Below, piece by piece: positions 1 to 7,189 of a stretch of 11,242 nucleotides of DNA (its first letter is position 1; each line of letters starts with the position of its first letter). The notes beneath the pieces were generated by a model that searched no databases, was not told where the DNA came from, and saw only the letters and a program-made list of their open reading frames with translations. The DNA is from Clostridium sp. UBA4108 (GTDB lineage: Bacteria > Bacillota > Clostridia > Clostridiales > Clostridiaceae). The stretch spans positions 55,681 through 66,922 of the forward strand of contig DFXM01000036.1 in assembly GCA_002381695.1 (NCBI GenBank). The letters run 5' to 3'. A program made the position numbers and the translations under genes.

Positions 1-180
1 GAAGCAAACCATTTGCAGGAAGATTAGCTTTACTTAGGCTATATGAAAATGAAAAGCGTTAAGAAATACAACTTGTCCGAGAGAAGCGAGTTGTTGTATT
101 TTAGCTTTTTACTTGAATAGAGCCTTAGTAAATCAAGCTTTCGAAACGGGTTGTGAGTAATACTCTGTAGTTCATTATCA
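1..180. repeat. Dispersed palindromic repeat, copy A (left end cut by the window)
   Basis: This non-coding copy resembles the one at 11066-11242 and contains a large imperfect hairpin. The arm at 29-44 pairs with 117-132 in about 14 of 16 positions, and the pairing continues weakly between 19-28 and 133-142. Further in, 52-57 (AAAAGC) pairs with 104-109, and 64-72 (AAATACAAC) pairs perfectly with 93-101. An alternative inner register, CAACTTG at 69-75 with CGAGTTG at 87-93, is also possible. From position 9 to 94 it matches the other copy at roughly 85% by eye. The reverse complement of 166-180 resembles 11078-11092 of that copy, so the full element seems to have similar inverted ends, like a MITE or a BIME/ERIC-type intergenic repeat. 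There is no transposase in the window. The family name is unknown to me. Confidence 0.75.
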
Positions 181-202
181 ACACTATATTAAAACAAAAC
201 CT

Positions 203-241
203 TAATTTAAAAAACCTCATAGAAATTTTTCCTATGAGGTT
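203..241 (-). terminator. Rho-independent terminator of the transglycosylase gene
   Basis: A perfect 10-bp stem (AACCTCATAG at 213-222 with its complement at 232-241) has a 9-nt loop. On the minus strand it is followed by a T-rich run (TTTTTTAAATT). It lies just after the stop codon at 252, so it should end that transcript. Confidence 0.85.
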
Positions 242-251
242 AAGCTCTTGT

Positions 252-1049
252 CTAACTATAATATTTTCCAATCTTAACTAAATAATTCTTTGTTTCCGTT
301 GGCAATTTGTAGAAATCACTCGAACCAGTTATTCCTCTTTTCCTCATATTTCCTGGTCCAAAATTATATGCTACTAGTGCCATATCTAAATCATTATTAA
401 ACATCTCTAAGTAATCTTTTATATGCTTTGTTCCCGCATCTATATTCTCCTCTATATTAAAAGGATCACTTACTCCATAATGTCGTACATTTTCTGGCAT
501 AAGCTGCATAAGACCCATGGCACCTGCTGATGAAACCACTTTAGGATTAAAGTCAGACTCTATCTTTACAATTGCTCTTATTAGTCCTTCATCTATTCCA
601 TGCTTTTTAGAAGATGTTTTTATAGCCTCTTCAATTCTTTCTCCATCACTCTTATTGTTATTTACTGGAGTTTGGCTAACGATATTTTGTCTCAGATTTA
701 AATTATTAATGTGTACTCCATCAAAATCTACATTTTTATCTATAGCCATTTGAGTTTGTTGCTCTTTTTCATTTAATGCTCTTAAGAGAGAACTCATCAT
801 TACACTAAAAGCTTGAGAATTATTATCCCCCTCACTACTTCCGCTTCCAAATGCTGATGATACCATGCTTAGAAGCATAAGTTTTTCTACATCACCCATG
901 TCTTCAGATGTATTACTGTTTAATAAACCTAATCCTTGTGCATATAAACTTTTATCTCCATCATTTATTCCGCCACTATTTGTATTTGAACTTAAATATT
1001 GAACAATATAATCATTAATTCCATAAGCCCCTATATTATTATAATCCAT
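252..1049 (-). CDS. Lytic transglycosylase, SLT (family 1) domain
   Basis: The protein has 265 residues. The C-terminal half (about 137-265) is a Slt-type lytic transglycosylase domain, which cleaves the MurNAc-GlcNAc bond of peptidoglycan and leaves a 1,6-anhydro end. Family motifs are visible: the catalytic Glu164 in I-E-S-D-F-N-P, the GLMQ motif at 179-182, and A-Y-N at 227-229 followed by G-P-G-N. Residues 1-136 are low-complexity, rich in Ser, Asn and Gly, with a helical stretch near 52-95. I do not recognise that part. There is no evident signal peptide or membrane segment, which is odd for a wall enzyme. The ATG follows GGAGG by 9 nt. The gene has its own promoter at 1136-1164 and a terminator at 203-241, so it is probably expressed alone or with read-through from the Y_Y_Y gene upstream. 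The catalytic call is firm; the biological role (growth, spore, secretion or flagellar assembly) is open. Confidence 0.92.
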   Translation of the reverse strand: MDYNNIGAYGINDYIVQYLSSNTNSGGINDGDKSLYAQGLGLLNSNTSEDMGDVEKLMLLSMVSSAFGSGSSEGDNNSQAFSVMMSSLLRALNEKEQQTQMAIDKNVDFDGVHINNLNLRQNIVSQTPVNNNKSDGERIEEAIKTSSKKHGIDEGLIRAIVKIESDFNPKVVSSAGAMGLMQLMPENVRHYGVSDPFNIEENIDAGTKHIKDYLEMFNNDLDMALVAYNFGPGNMRKRGITGSSDFYKLPTETKNYLVKIGKYYS

Positions 1050-1135
1050 TAACTCTGTCCTCCAAACCTATGCTTACTTTTTATATAAATGAAGAATTAT
1101 TTCTTGCTGTAATCTACTATTTCTCTTATATTAAT

Positions 1136-1164
1136 ATTATATTGAATTTTTCATCCAATTTCAA
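1136..1164 (-). promoter_or_regulatory. Sigma-A-like promoter for the transglycosylase
   Basis: On the minus strand, TTGAAA (1159-1164) and TATAAT (1136-1141) are separated by exactly 17 nt. The promoter lies in the gap between the two genes and points at the start codon at 1049. No terminator hairpin is seen between the upstream gene's stop codon and this promoter. Confidence 0.8.
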
Positions 1165-1181
1165 CAACTACTGACGTTAAT

Positions 1182-3185
1182 TTACATAATCTCCATTTCT
1201 AAAGTAGAATAATCCTCATAGGCGTAATTAGAATAATTGCTTTTACATAGGGCTATTATTTTATAGTAGCCTTTATGAAATGGAATAAATGTATAATAAT
1301 TTTTTTTACTATATCTTTGTATTAACTTCAATTCTTCTTTTTCCATTAAATAAAATTCATAGAGAACATCTTTTCCACCATTACAGTCTGCGGTTACATT
1401 AACTGCTTCATTTTGCTTCACTTCATCCTTATCTAAATATACTCTGCAATTAGTTAAAGGGGGACCATCTAGAACTTTAAAACTTATTACCTTCTTAGAG
1501 TCATATTTATTAGTACTCCACAAATTTTTGCAATATATTTCTATAGTATATACTCCGCTACATTTAGGATTAATTTTAAGTTTCTTATTCTTTGAAAATT
1601 CTGTTTCCTCTACTTCTCTATCATTTATATTTACTTTATATTCTGCTAAAGTATTTTTTGTGTTCTCAGCAACAACCTCAAAGATTATTTCTTCTCCAAT
1701 TAGATAATAATCTTTGTTATCCCATAGAACATAGTCTATTTTTGCCGGAATGAACTCTTTACACTCTACATAAATTACTGAATGAGCATCGTATTCTCTT
1801 TTAGAACGAGGATGTTTTACTTTAATTTCAATTTCATATTTTCCTATTTCTTCTGGTATGAAATCTATAAAGTCTTTTTCATTATATTCAAATACCTCTA
1901 TTTCTTCATCTTCCTTCAATACTATAAATTCATATAAGAGTTCTCCTCCACCCCTTGAATTAACTTTAATATTTAAAGGCTCCCCTATCAATAAATCTTT
2001 TCTCTTATCTAAAATAATTTCTTCTATTGATATTCCTCTAGTATAATCTTCATCTATGGAGAATTCTATCACCGACTTATCTTCATAATCCTCAGCACAT
2101 CTCTTATCTTTTACCAATACTTCTATTCTATATTCTCCACATTGCTTAGGTGTCCATTTATAACTACCGTTGCTTATATATTTTGAGCTTTCACTTGCAT
2201 TTCCATCAATAATAAACTTATAAAATAAATTTTGTCCCCCAGAACATATACATTTGAACTCTATTGGAGTCCCATTTATTTGTGGTGAACTTAAATCTGA
2301 TGTAAAACTTAAAATTTTAACTGGTTTATAAGGCACCACAGTATAATGCATTATTGCTCTATCATCATAACTATTTGGAGAATACATATCTTTAACTATA
2401 CATAAGAGTCGAAATTTTCCTGGTTTTTTTTCATATATACTCACCAGTCTCTTACTAGAAAAGTCCTGTACTACCTCCACAGTACCATCCTCATAAATCT
2501 TCATAAATTTGTAAATTAAGTTCATTTTATCATCACAAGAAGCAGTTACCTCAAAAAATATTTCATTGTTTATAACCATTTCCTCTGTGAGACATTGGAA
2601 ATCTGTTATCTTTATTTTTTCCATAGGACTAACATTAAACTCCACAGTTTTAAAATCATCAAATTGATTCAATGATTTTTCATCTTTACACTCTACTAAC
2701 AATTCTGATCTCCCCTCGCATTTTGGAGTAAAACTAAGTAGTGTATCCATATTATAGTCTCTTATCAAGTTCCATTTATAATCTTCCTTTATCCAATATC
2801 TGCACATAATAGGAAGTCTACTGGTTATTACATTAATCTCTAACTTTTCACCTATCTTTATATTGGAACTATTGATCTCTATATCTTTAATTAAGCTTTC
2901 TTCTACTGATCCTATTATAAAATCAGTCCTAGAGTTAAAATCATGAGACCTTTTACTATCTTCTTTTTTTGCCAATACCAAAATTATATATTTACCGTCA
3001 TTCTCTGGCTTCCATAGAGCATAGTTATCCTTACTAAAATCCTTTATTGTTTCCCAAACCCCATCATATCCGACTACAAATCTATATAATAAGTCTTCTC
3101 TTATTTTATTTTCTATATAAATTTTTACTTCCCTATGCTTCTGTTGAGGACTTGGTAAGTTTGTCCCAATAATCATCTCATTCAT
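1182..3185 (-). CDS. Protein of seven tandem Y_Y_Y (triple-tyrosine) repeats
   Basis: The protein has 667 residues and is made almost wholly of seven repeats of about 90 residues, at roughly 8-94, 95-186, 190-284, 288-378, 384-475, 480-571 and 578-667. Each runs: beta strand, G-x-x-hydrophobic, L-x-Y-[EKR]-F, a turn, a W- or F-x-P with G-x-Y, then V-K-[DH] and S-x-x-x-Y-D. This is the pattern of the Y_Y_Y beta-sandwich domain (PF07495), known from sensor proteins and from clostridial wall-associated proteins. No enzymatic, kinase or wall-anchor domain, signal peptide or membrane segment is visible. I chose the ATG at 3185 because the Shine-Dalgarno-like GGGGGTGG lies 6 nt before it. An in-frame TTG at 3203 would add six residues but lies upstream of that site. 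The neighbouring transglycosylase suggests a peptidoglycan- or surface-binding role, but this is inference. No terminator follows the stop codon. Confidence 0.85.
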   Translation of the reverse strand: MNEMIIGTNLPSPQQKHREVKIYIENKIREDLLYRFVVGYDGVWETIKDFSKDNYALWKPENDGKYIILVLAKKEDSKRSHDFNSRTDFIIGSVEESLIKDIEINSSNIKIGEKLEINVITSRLPIMCRYWIKEDYKWNLIRDYNMDTLLSFTPKCEGRSELLVECKDEKSLNQFDDFKTVEFNVSPMEKIKITDFQCLTEEMVINNEIFFEVTASCDDKMNLIYKFMKIYEDGTVEVVQDFSSKRLVSIYEKKPGKFRLLCIVKDMYSPNSYDDRAIMHYTVVPYKPVKILSFTSDLSSPQINGTPIEFKCICSGGQNLFYKFIIDGNASESSKYISNGSYKWTPKQCGEYRIEVLVKDKRCAEDYEDKSVIEFSIDEDYTRGISIEEIILDKRKDLLIGEPLNIKVNSRGGGELLYEFIVLKEDEEIEVFEYNEKDFIDFIPEEIGKYEIEIKVKHPRSKREYDAHSVIYVECKEFIPAKIDYVLWDNKDYYLIGEEIIFEVVAENTKNTLAEYKVNINDREVEETEFSKNKKLKINPKCSGVYTIEIYCKNLWSTNKYDSKKVISFKVLDGPPLTNCRVYLDKDEVKQNEAVNVTADCNGGKDVLYEFYLMEKEELKLIQRYSKKNYYTFIPFHKGYYKIIALCKSNYSNYAYEDYSTLEMEIM

Positions 3186-3241
3186 ATCCTTCCACCCCCG
3201 CAATACACCAAGAATATGCTATCATTAACTCGCTATCTTTT

Positions 3242-3269
3242 ATTATACTATATTTCCATATTATGTAAC
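3242..3269 (-). promoter_or_regulatory. Candidate promoter for the Y_Y_Y-repeat gene
   Basis: A perfect TATAAT at 3242-3247 on the minus strand lies about 57 nt upstream of the start codon. The -35 is poor: GTTACA at 3264-3269 with a 16-nt spacer is the best match. No other good -10 element is seen closer to the gene. Confidence 0.5.
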
Positions 3270-3388
3270 ATAATTTATTGTAAAATTTTCATATTTTGAT
3301 TTATTGTTCCTTATACTACTTACTTTATTTCTTACATTAAACATGTTTATCTATAAATATAAATATACATAAGTTGCAATTAAGCTTT

Positions 3389-3488
3389 CTGCAAATGTTA
3401 TTCACAGTAATAATATGAAGTTCAATTTAAATAGCTTATAAAAAAAATCCTATTTGCATTATGTAGTTTCATTATTAAAATCTATATA
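3389..3488 (-). repeat. Dispersed repeat, copy B (inverted, lacks the hairpin core)
   Basis: The reverse complement of 3389-3488 matches 11066-11166 with about 10 differences over 101 positions, which is close to 90% identity by eye. Both run from TATATAGATTT to CATTTGCAG. Beyond that point (towards 3365) similarity fades to a degenerate trace, and the AAGCGTTAAG hairpin core of the other copies is absent. Copy B therefore looks like a broken or one-armed element. It sits between the pgi-yqxD terminator and the Y_Y_Y promoter and encodes nothing. Confidence 0.85.
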
Positions 3489-3489
3489 C

Positions 3490-3532
3490 ATTAAATTAAA
3501 CCTCTTTGAAAAACTATTCTTCAAAGAGGTTT
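3490..3532 (-). terminator. Rho-independent terminator of the pgi-yqxD operon
   Basis: A perfect 13-bp stem (AAACCTCTTTGAA at 3498-3510 with its complement at 3520-3532) has a 9-nt loop. On the minus strand it runs into TTTAATTTAA. It lies 30 nt after the yqxD stop codon. The U-run is imperfect but the stem is strong. Confidence 0.8.
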
Positions 3533-3562
3533 CATATCCTTTAATTTTACGTTAATAAATTT

Positions 3563-4003
3563 CTATATGTTACTACAATTTATTAGCTTTATTAACCCAT
3601 TTCTCAATCTTTCATCATCTTCTATATTCCTTTTCTTATGTTTCGAGGTTTTAGCTCCACTTCTCCTAGCTTTCGCAGACATATGTCTTTCAAATAGTAA
3701 TTTATCTATATTATTATTTGAATATATATGACCTGCAGGACTTATAGCATAAGATTTTTTCCCTAAAACCATGGCCGCAACTCCATAGTCTTGTGTAACT
3801 ATAATATCCTTCACCGTAGCTTCATTAGCAATTTTCATATCTACCGTTTGAAATCCACTATCTACATAAATCACTTGTGCATAGTCACTATGGATTGCAT
3901 GATTAATATCACAGTAAATTATCAGATCTAATTCGTTATTTTTAGCTACTTCTTCTATTATACCTCTTCCTGCACATCCATCACCATCTACTATAATTCT
4001 CAT
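3563..4003 (-). CDS. yqxD: YaiI/YqxD family protein (DUF188)
   Basis: The protein has 146 residues, the usual length for DUF188 (YaiI in E. coli, YqxD in B. subtilis). Family landmarks are visible: the N-terminal V-D-G-D-G-C (acidic Asp6 and Asp8), V-D-S-G-F-Q-T-V-D at 47-55, I-V-T-Q-D-Y-G-V-A at 68-76, and the basic C-terminal stretch at 106-125 rich in Arg and Lys. The family is generally placed in the PIN/NYN-like nuclease fold because of these acidic residues, but its substrate is not established. The start codon is only 3 nt from the pgi stop codon and its weak ribosome site (AAGGGA) lies inside the pgi coding end. The two genes are therefore co-transcribed and translation is probably coupled. 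The usual family motif has Pro after the first Cys (DACP); here it is Ala-Gly. It is predicted soluble and cytoplasmic. Confidence 0.87.
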   Translation of the reverse strand: MRIIVDGDGCAGRGIIEEVAKNNELDLIIYCDINHAIHSDYAQVIYVDSGFQTVDMKIANEATVKDIIVTQDYGVAAMVLGKKSYAISPAGHIYSNNNIDKLLFERHMSAKARRSGAKTSKHKKRNIEDDERLRNGLIKLINCSNI

Positions 4004-4006
4004 ACT

Positions 4007-5362
4007 CTATTCCCTTAATCTTTCATTTAGACTTTTTTGCAATTCTTCATAACCAGGTTTTCCAAGTAGAGCAAACATATTTTTCTTATACGCCTCCACC
4101 CCTTCTTGATTAAATGGATTTATTTCCAATAAATATCCTCCTATGGCACATGATTTTTCAAAAAAATAAATCAACTCACCTAAAGCCCTAGGCGTAAGTT
4201 CCTTAAGGTTTATGACTATATTAGGCACTCCTCCCTCTACATGAGCTAGTATAGTTCCCTCCATAGCCTTTTTATTTACAAAATCAATAGTTTTTCCAGA
4301 TAAAAAATTTAACCCATCTACATTCTCTTCATCGTTCTTAATAGTTATATCAACCTTTGGTGTTTCTACATTGATTACGGTCTCAAAGATATTCCTCATT
4401 CCATCTTGAATGTATTGTCCCATGGAGTGCAAATCTGTAGAAAAGTTCACTGATGCAGGGAATATACCCTTTCCATCTTTTCCATGGCTTTCTCCATATA
4501 ATTGCTTAAACCACTCACCAAAATACTGGAGACATGGTTCATAATTTACCAATATTTCAGTAGTTTTCCCCATCTCATATAAAAGATGTCTTACTGCTGC
4601 ATATTCATAGCAAGGGTTATCTTCAATCTCCCTTGAAGCATAATTATTTCTTGCTATTGCTGCTCCCTCTAATAATTCTTCTATCTTAACGCCTGATACT
4701 GCAATTGGAAGTAATCCTACTGGTGTTAACACTGAAAATCTTCCTCCCACATCATCTGGTATTATAAAAGTTTCATAACCTTCTTTTTCAGCTAAATTCC
4801 TTAATGCACCCTTTTTCTTATCTGTGGTTACAAATATCCTATCTTTACTTTCTTCTTTTCCATATTTATTTTCTAAAAGCTCTTTAAATATTCTAAATGC
4901 GATAGCTGGTTCAGTGGTTGTTCCAGATTTAGATATAACATTAATAGAAAAATCCTCATCTTTAACTAATTGAATTAGATGAGAAAGATAAGTAGAACTT
5001 ATATTGTTTCCTGCAAAATATACCGCTGGAACCTTTCTAACTTCACTTGATAAATTATTGAAAAAGCTATGATTTAAAGCTTCTATTACAGCCCTTGCCC
5101 CTAAATATGATCCCCCAATTCCTATTACAATAAGAATCTTAGAGTTACTTTGTATTTTTTTACTGGCTTTTTTTATTCTCTCAAACTCACTTTTATTATA
5201 AGTTTCAGGTAAGTCCATCCATCCTAGAAATTCATTACCTGCTCCAATTCCCTCGTATAATATATCATGACTATTACTAATTGATTCTTTTAAATTTTCT
5301 ATGTATTCTTTAGGCACAAAGGTCTCTAAATTTTTTATATTTAAACTTATGGATGTACTCAT
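4007..5362 (-). CDS. pgi: Glucose-6-phosphate isomerase
   Basis: This 451-residue enzyme interconverts glucose 6-phosphate and fructose 6-phosphate in the cytoplasm, linking glycolysis with sugar-phosphate supply. The length fits the short Firmicute form. Visible motifs are G-I-G-G-S at 81-85 and K-S-G-T-T-T at 145-150, which bind phosphate in the two SIS domains. The first family signature follows (G-G-R-F-S-V at 206-211, then T-P-V-G), then Y-G-E-S at 289-292 with the expected catalytic base Glu291, and H-S-M-G-Q near 312-316. The second signature (N-P-F-N-Q-E-G-V-E-A-Y-K) has Lys426 at its end. The ATG follows GGAGG by 7 nt. It is first in a two-gene operon with yqxD, driven by the extended -10 promoter at 5435-5443. 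I see no defects. Confidence 0.97.
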   Translation of the reverse strand: MSTSISLNIKNLETFVPKEYIENLKESISNSHDILYEGIGAGNEFLGWMDLPETYNKSEFERIKKASKKIQSNSKILIVIGIGGSYLGARAVIEALNHSFFNNLSSEVRKVPAVYFAGNNISSTYLSHLIQLVKDEDFSINVISKSGTTTEPAIAFRIFKELLENKYGKEESKDRIFVTTDKKKGALRNLAEKEGYETFIIPDDVGGRFSVLTPVGLLPIAVSGVKIEELLEGAAIARNNYASREIEDNPCYEYAAVRHLLYEMGKTTEILVNYEPCLQYFGEWFKQLYGESHGKDGKGIFPASVNFSTDLHSMGQYIQDGMRNIFETVINVETPKVDITIKNDEENVDGLNFLSGKTIDFVNKKAMEGTILAHVEGGVPNIVINLKELTPRALGELIYFFEKSCAIGGYLLEINPFNQEGVEAYKKNMFALLGKPGYEELQKSLNERLRE

Positions 5363-5434
5363 TCTAAAACCTCCAAATTTATATAAATATATTATTTTAA
5401 AGTTTATAGCTATATTATATAGATATTCAGTAAC

Positions 5435-5443
5435 ATTATACCA
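5435..5443 (-). promoter_or_regulatory. Extended -10 promoter for pgi-yqxD
   Basis: TATAAT at 5435-5440 is preceded by TG at the -15/-14 position, giving the motif TGGTATAAT on the minus strand. No good -35 element is present at 16-18 nt, which is typical for extended -10 promoters. It lies about 73 nt before the pgi start codon, giving a leader of roughly 65 nt. A second TATAAT at 5414-5419 is closer but has no supporting elements. Confidence 0.7.
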
Positions 5444-5509
5444 TCATTCTTCTAAATCTTACATGAATAGTTATACTTTAATATATTATTCAAAACCCTT
5501 AAATATTAT

Positions 5510-5569
5510 AAAACTAAAAAGACAAATAGTTATCATGTATACATGATAACTATTTGTCTTTTTAGTTTT
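5510..5569. terminator. Perfect 60-nt palindrome, bidirectional-type terminator after guaA
   Basis: Positions 5510-5539 are the exact reverse complement of 5540-5569, centred on GTATAC, with no mismatch over 30 bp per arm. The arms begin AAAACTAAAAAGAC, so each strand ends the hairpin with GTCTTTTTAGTTTT, a U-rich tail built into the stem. It lies 54 nt after the guaA stop codon and upstream of the pgi promoter, so its likely job is to end the guaB-guaA transcript. It could work in both directions, although no plus-strand gene is present here. The arm length and perfection exceed an ordinary terminator. Confidence 0.85.
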
Positions 5570-5622
5570 GGGTGTGATTCTATTTTAACATGTGTTAAAT
5601 GTTAATAGCTAATTTGTTTATT

Positions 5623-7152
5623 TTATTCCCACTCAATAGTTGAAGGTGGTTTAGAAGTTACATCATAAACAATTCTGTTTATTCCTTGTACTTCATTTAC
5701 AATCCTACGAGACACCTTATCTAGCACTTCATATGGGATTCTTGCCCAATCTGAAGTCATTCCATCTGAAGATGTAACAGCTCTTAATGCCACTGTATGG
5801 CAGTAGGTTCTTTCGTCTCCCATAACCCCAACGGATTGGATATTTGGAAGACATGCAAAGTATTGCCATATTTTACTTTCAAGACCTGCTATAGCTACTT
5901 CTTCTCTAAATATTGCATCAGCCTCTCTAACTATCTCTAGTTTTTCCTCAGTAACTTCACCAAGCACTCTTATTGCAAGGCCTGGTCCTGGGAATGGCTG
6001 TCTCCATACTAAGTGATGTGGAATTCCAATCTCTTCTCCCACTGCTCTAACTTCATCTTTAAATAATTCTCTTAATGGCTCTATTAATTCAAAGGTAATA
6101 TCCTCTGGTAATCCTCCAACATTGTGATGGCTCTTTATAGTAGCTGAAGTGTTAGTTCCACTTTCTACTACGTCGGCATAAATAGTTCCTTGTACTAAGA
6201 AATCTATTTGTCCTAGTTTGTTTGATTCTTCTTCGAAGACCCTTATAAATTCTTCTCCAATGATTTTTCTCTTTCTCTCTGGATCAGAAACTCCCTTAAG
6301 TTTTCCAAGGAATCTATCTTGAGCATTAACTCTTATAAGGTTCATGTCAAAGCCTTTTCTAAATATCTCTTCAACCTGATCTCCTTCATCTTTTCTAAGT
6401 AACCCATGATCTACAAACACACAAGTTAAATTTTTTCCTATTGCTTTATGAACAAGTACTGCTGCTACAGAAGAATCTACTCCTCCTGATAATGCACAAA
6501 GTACTTTCTTATCTCCAACTAATTCTTTAATTGCCTTAATTTTTTCTTCTGCAAAAGAAGCCATTGACCAATCGCCTTTTACTTTACATACATTATATAA
6601 GAAATTTTTAAGCATTTGTTTTCCAAATAGAGTATGTTCAACCTCTGGATGGAACTGTACTCCATAAAGTTTCTTATCCTCATTGCACATTGCAGCTATT
6701 GGACATTGATCTGTATTTCCTATGATTTTAAAGCCTTGTGGTGCACTTTCTATAAAGTCTGTATGGCTCATCCAGCATTGATTTTCTTCTATACTACTAA
6801 ATAATGAATTATCTTTATTTAAATTCACTTCTGTTTTTCCATACTCCCTAACTGGTGCAGTTTTAACTACTCCACCTAAAGTATGAGACATCAATTGAGC
6901 TCCATAGCATATTCCAAGGATAGGAATATTAAGTTCAAATATTCCATTCTCAACTCTTGGTGCACCTTCCCCATAAACACTGTTTGGGCCACCAGTGAAT
7001 ATTATTCCTTTTGGATCTAATTCTTTTATCTTATCTACTGAAATAGTATAAGGAACTATCTCACAATATACTCCATTTTCTCTAACTCTTCTTGCTATTA
7101 ATTGATTATATTGACCCCCAAAGTCAACTACTAACACTAATTCTCTACTCAT
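5623..7152 (-). CDS. guaA: GMP synthase, glutamine-hydrolysing
   Basis: This 509-residue enzyme converts XMP, ATP and glutamine to GMP, the last step of guanine nucleotide synthesis. The N-terminal class I glutamine amidotransferase domain (about 4-190) has T-G-G-P at 53-56, nucleophile Cys82 in G-I-C-Y-G-A-Q, and His168 and Glu170 in F-H-P-E-V-E, completing the triad. The ATP pyrophosphatase domain follows, with the P-loop S-G-G-V-D-S-S at 222-228. The C-terminal dimerisation and XMP-binding domain includes P-F-P-G-P-G-L-A-I-R and ends in the conserved K-P-P-S-T-I-E-W-E. It is full length. The ATG follows AGGAGG by 8 nt. It lies 37 nt downstream of guaB with no terminator between, so the guanine riboswitch ahead of guaB should control both genes. 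I see no defects. Confidence 0.98.
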   Translation of the reverse strand: MSRELVLVVDFGGQYNQLIARRVRENGVYCEIVPYTISVDKIKELDPKGIIFTGGPNSVYGEGAPRVENGIFELNIPILGICYGAQLMSHTLGGVVKTAPVREYGKTEVNLNKDNSLFSSIEENQCWMSHTDFIESAPQGFKIIGNTDQCPIAAMCNEDKKLYGVQFHPEVEHTLFGKQMLKNFLYNVCKVKGDWSMASFAEEKIKAIKELVGDKKVLCALSGGVDSSVAAVLVHKAIGKNLTCVFVDHGLLRKDEGDQVEEIFRKGFDMNLIRVNAQDRFLGKLKGVSDPERKRKIIGEEFIRVFEEESNKLGQIDFLVQGTIYADVVESGTNTSATIKSHHNVGGLPEDITFELIEPLRELFKDEVRAVGEEIGIPHHLVWRQPFPGPGLAIRVLGEVTEEKLEIVREADAIFREEVAIAGLESKIWQYFACLPNIQSVGVMGDERTYCHTVALRAVTSSDGMTSDWARIPYEVLDKVSRRIVNEVQGINRIVYDVTSKPPSTIEWE

Positions 7153-7189
7153 AGATTTAGCCTCCTTTAAATATTAGCTCTCCTATAGA

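Noticed and set aside
1..180. Insertion sequence end or CRISPR unit
   Set aside because: There is no transposase ORF, no regular spacer pattern and only three dispersed copies in the window. Intergenic palindromic repeat is the most that can be said.
517..753. Plus-strand open frame inside the transglycosylase gene, with similar ones inside the Y_Y_Y and galE genes
   Set aside because: Each lies antisense within a well-supported gene, shows no family features and has no promoter or ribosome site of its own.
3186..3203. In-frame TTG start that adds six residues to the Y_Y_Y protein
   Set aside because: The GGGGGTGG ribosome site lies between this TTG and the ATG at 3185, so it can only serve the ATG. 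Nothing convincing precedes the TTG.
5301..5546. Plus-strand open frame overlapping the start of pgi and the palindrome
   Set aside because: It overlaps the pgi coding start, the pgi promoter and the palindrome, has biased low-complexity composition and lacks a good ribosome site. It is a shadow frame.
5584..5599. Small palindrome TTTAACA-TG-TGTTAAA after guaA
   Set aside because: A 7-bp AT-rich stem with a 2-nt spacer is easily expected by chance in this base composition, and it is not near a promoter.
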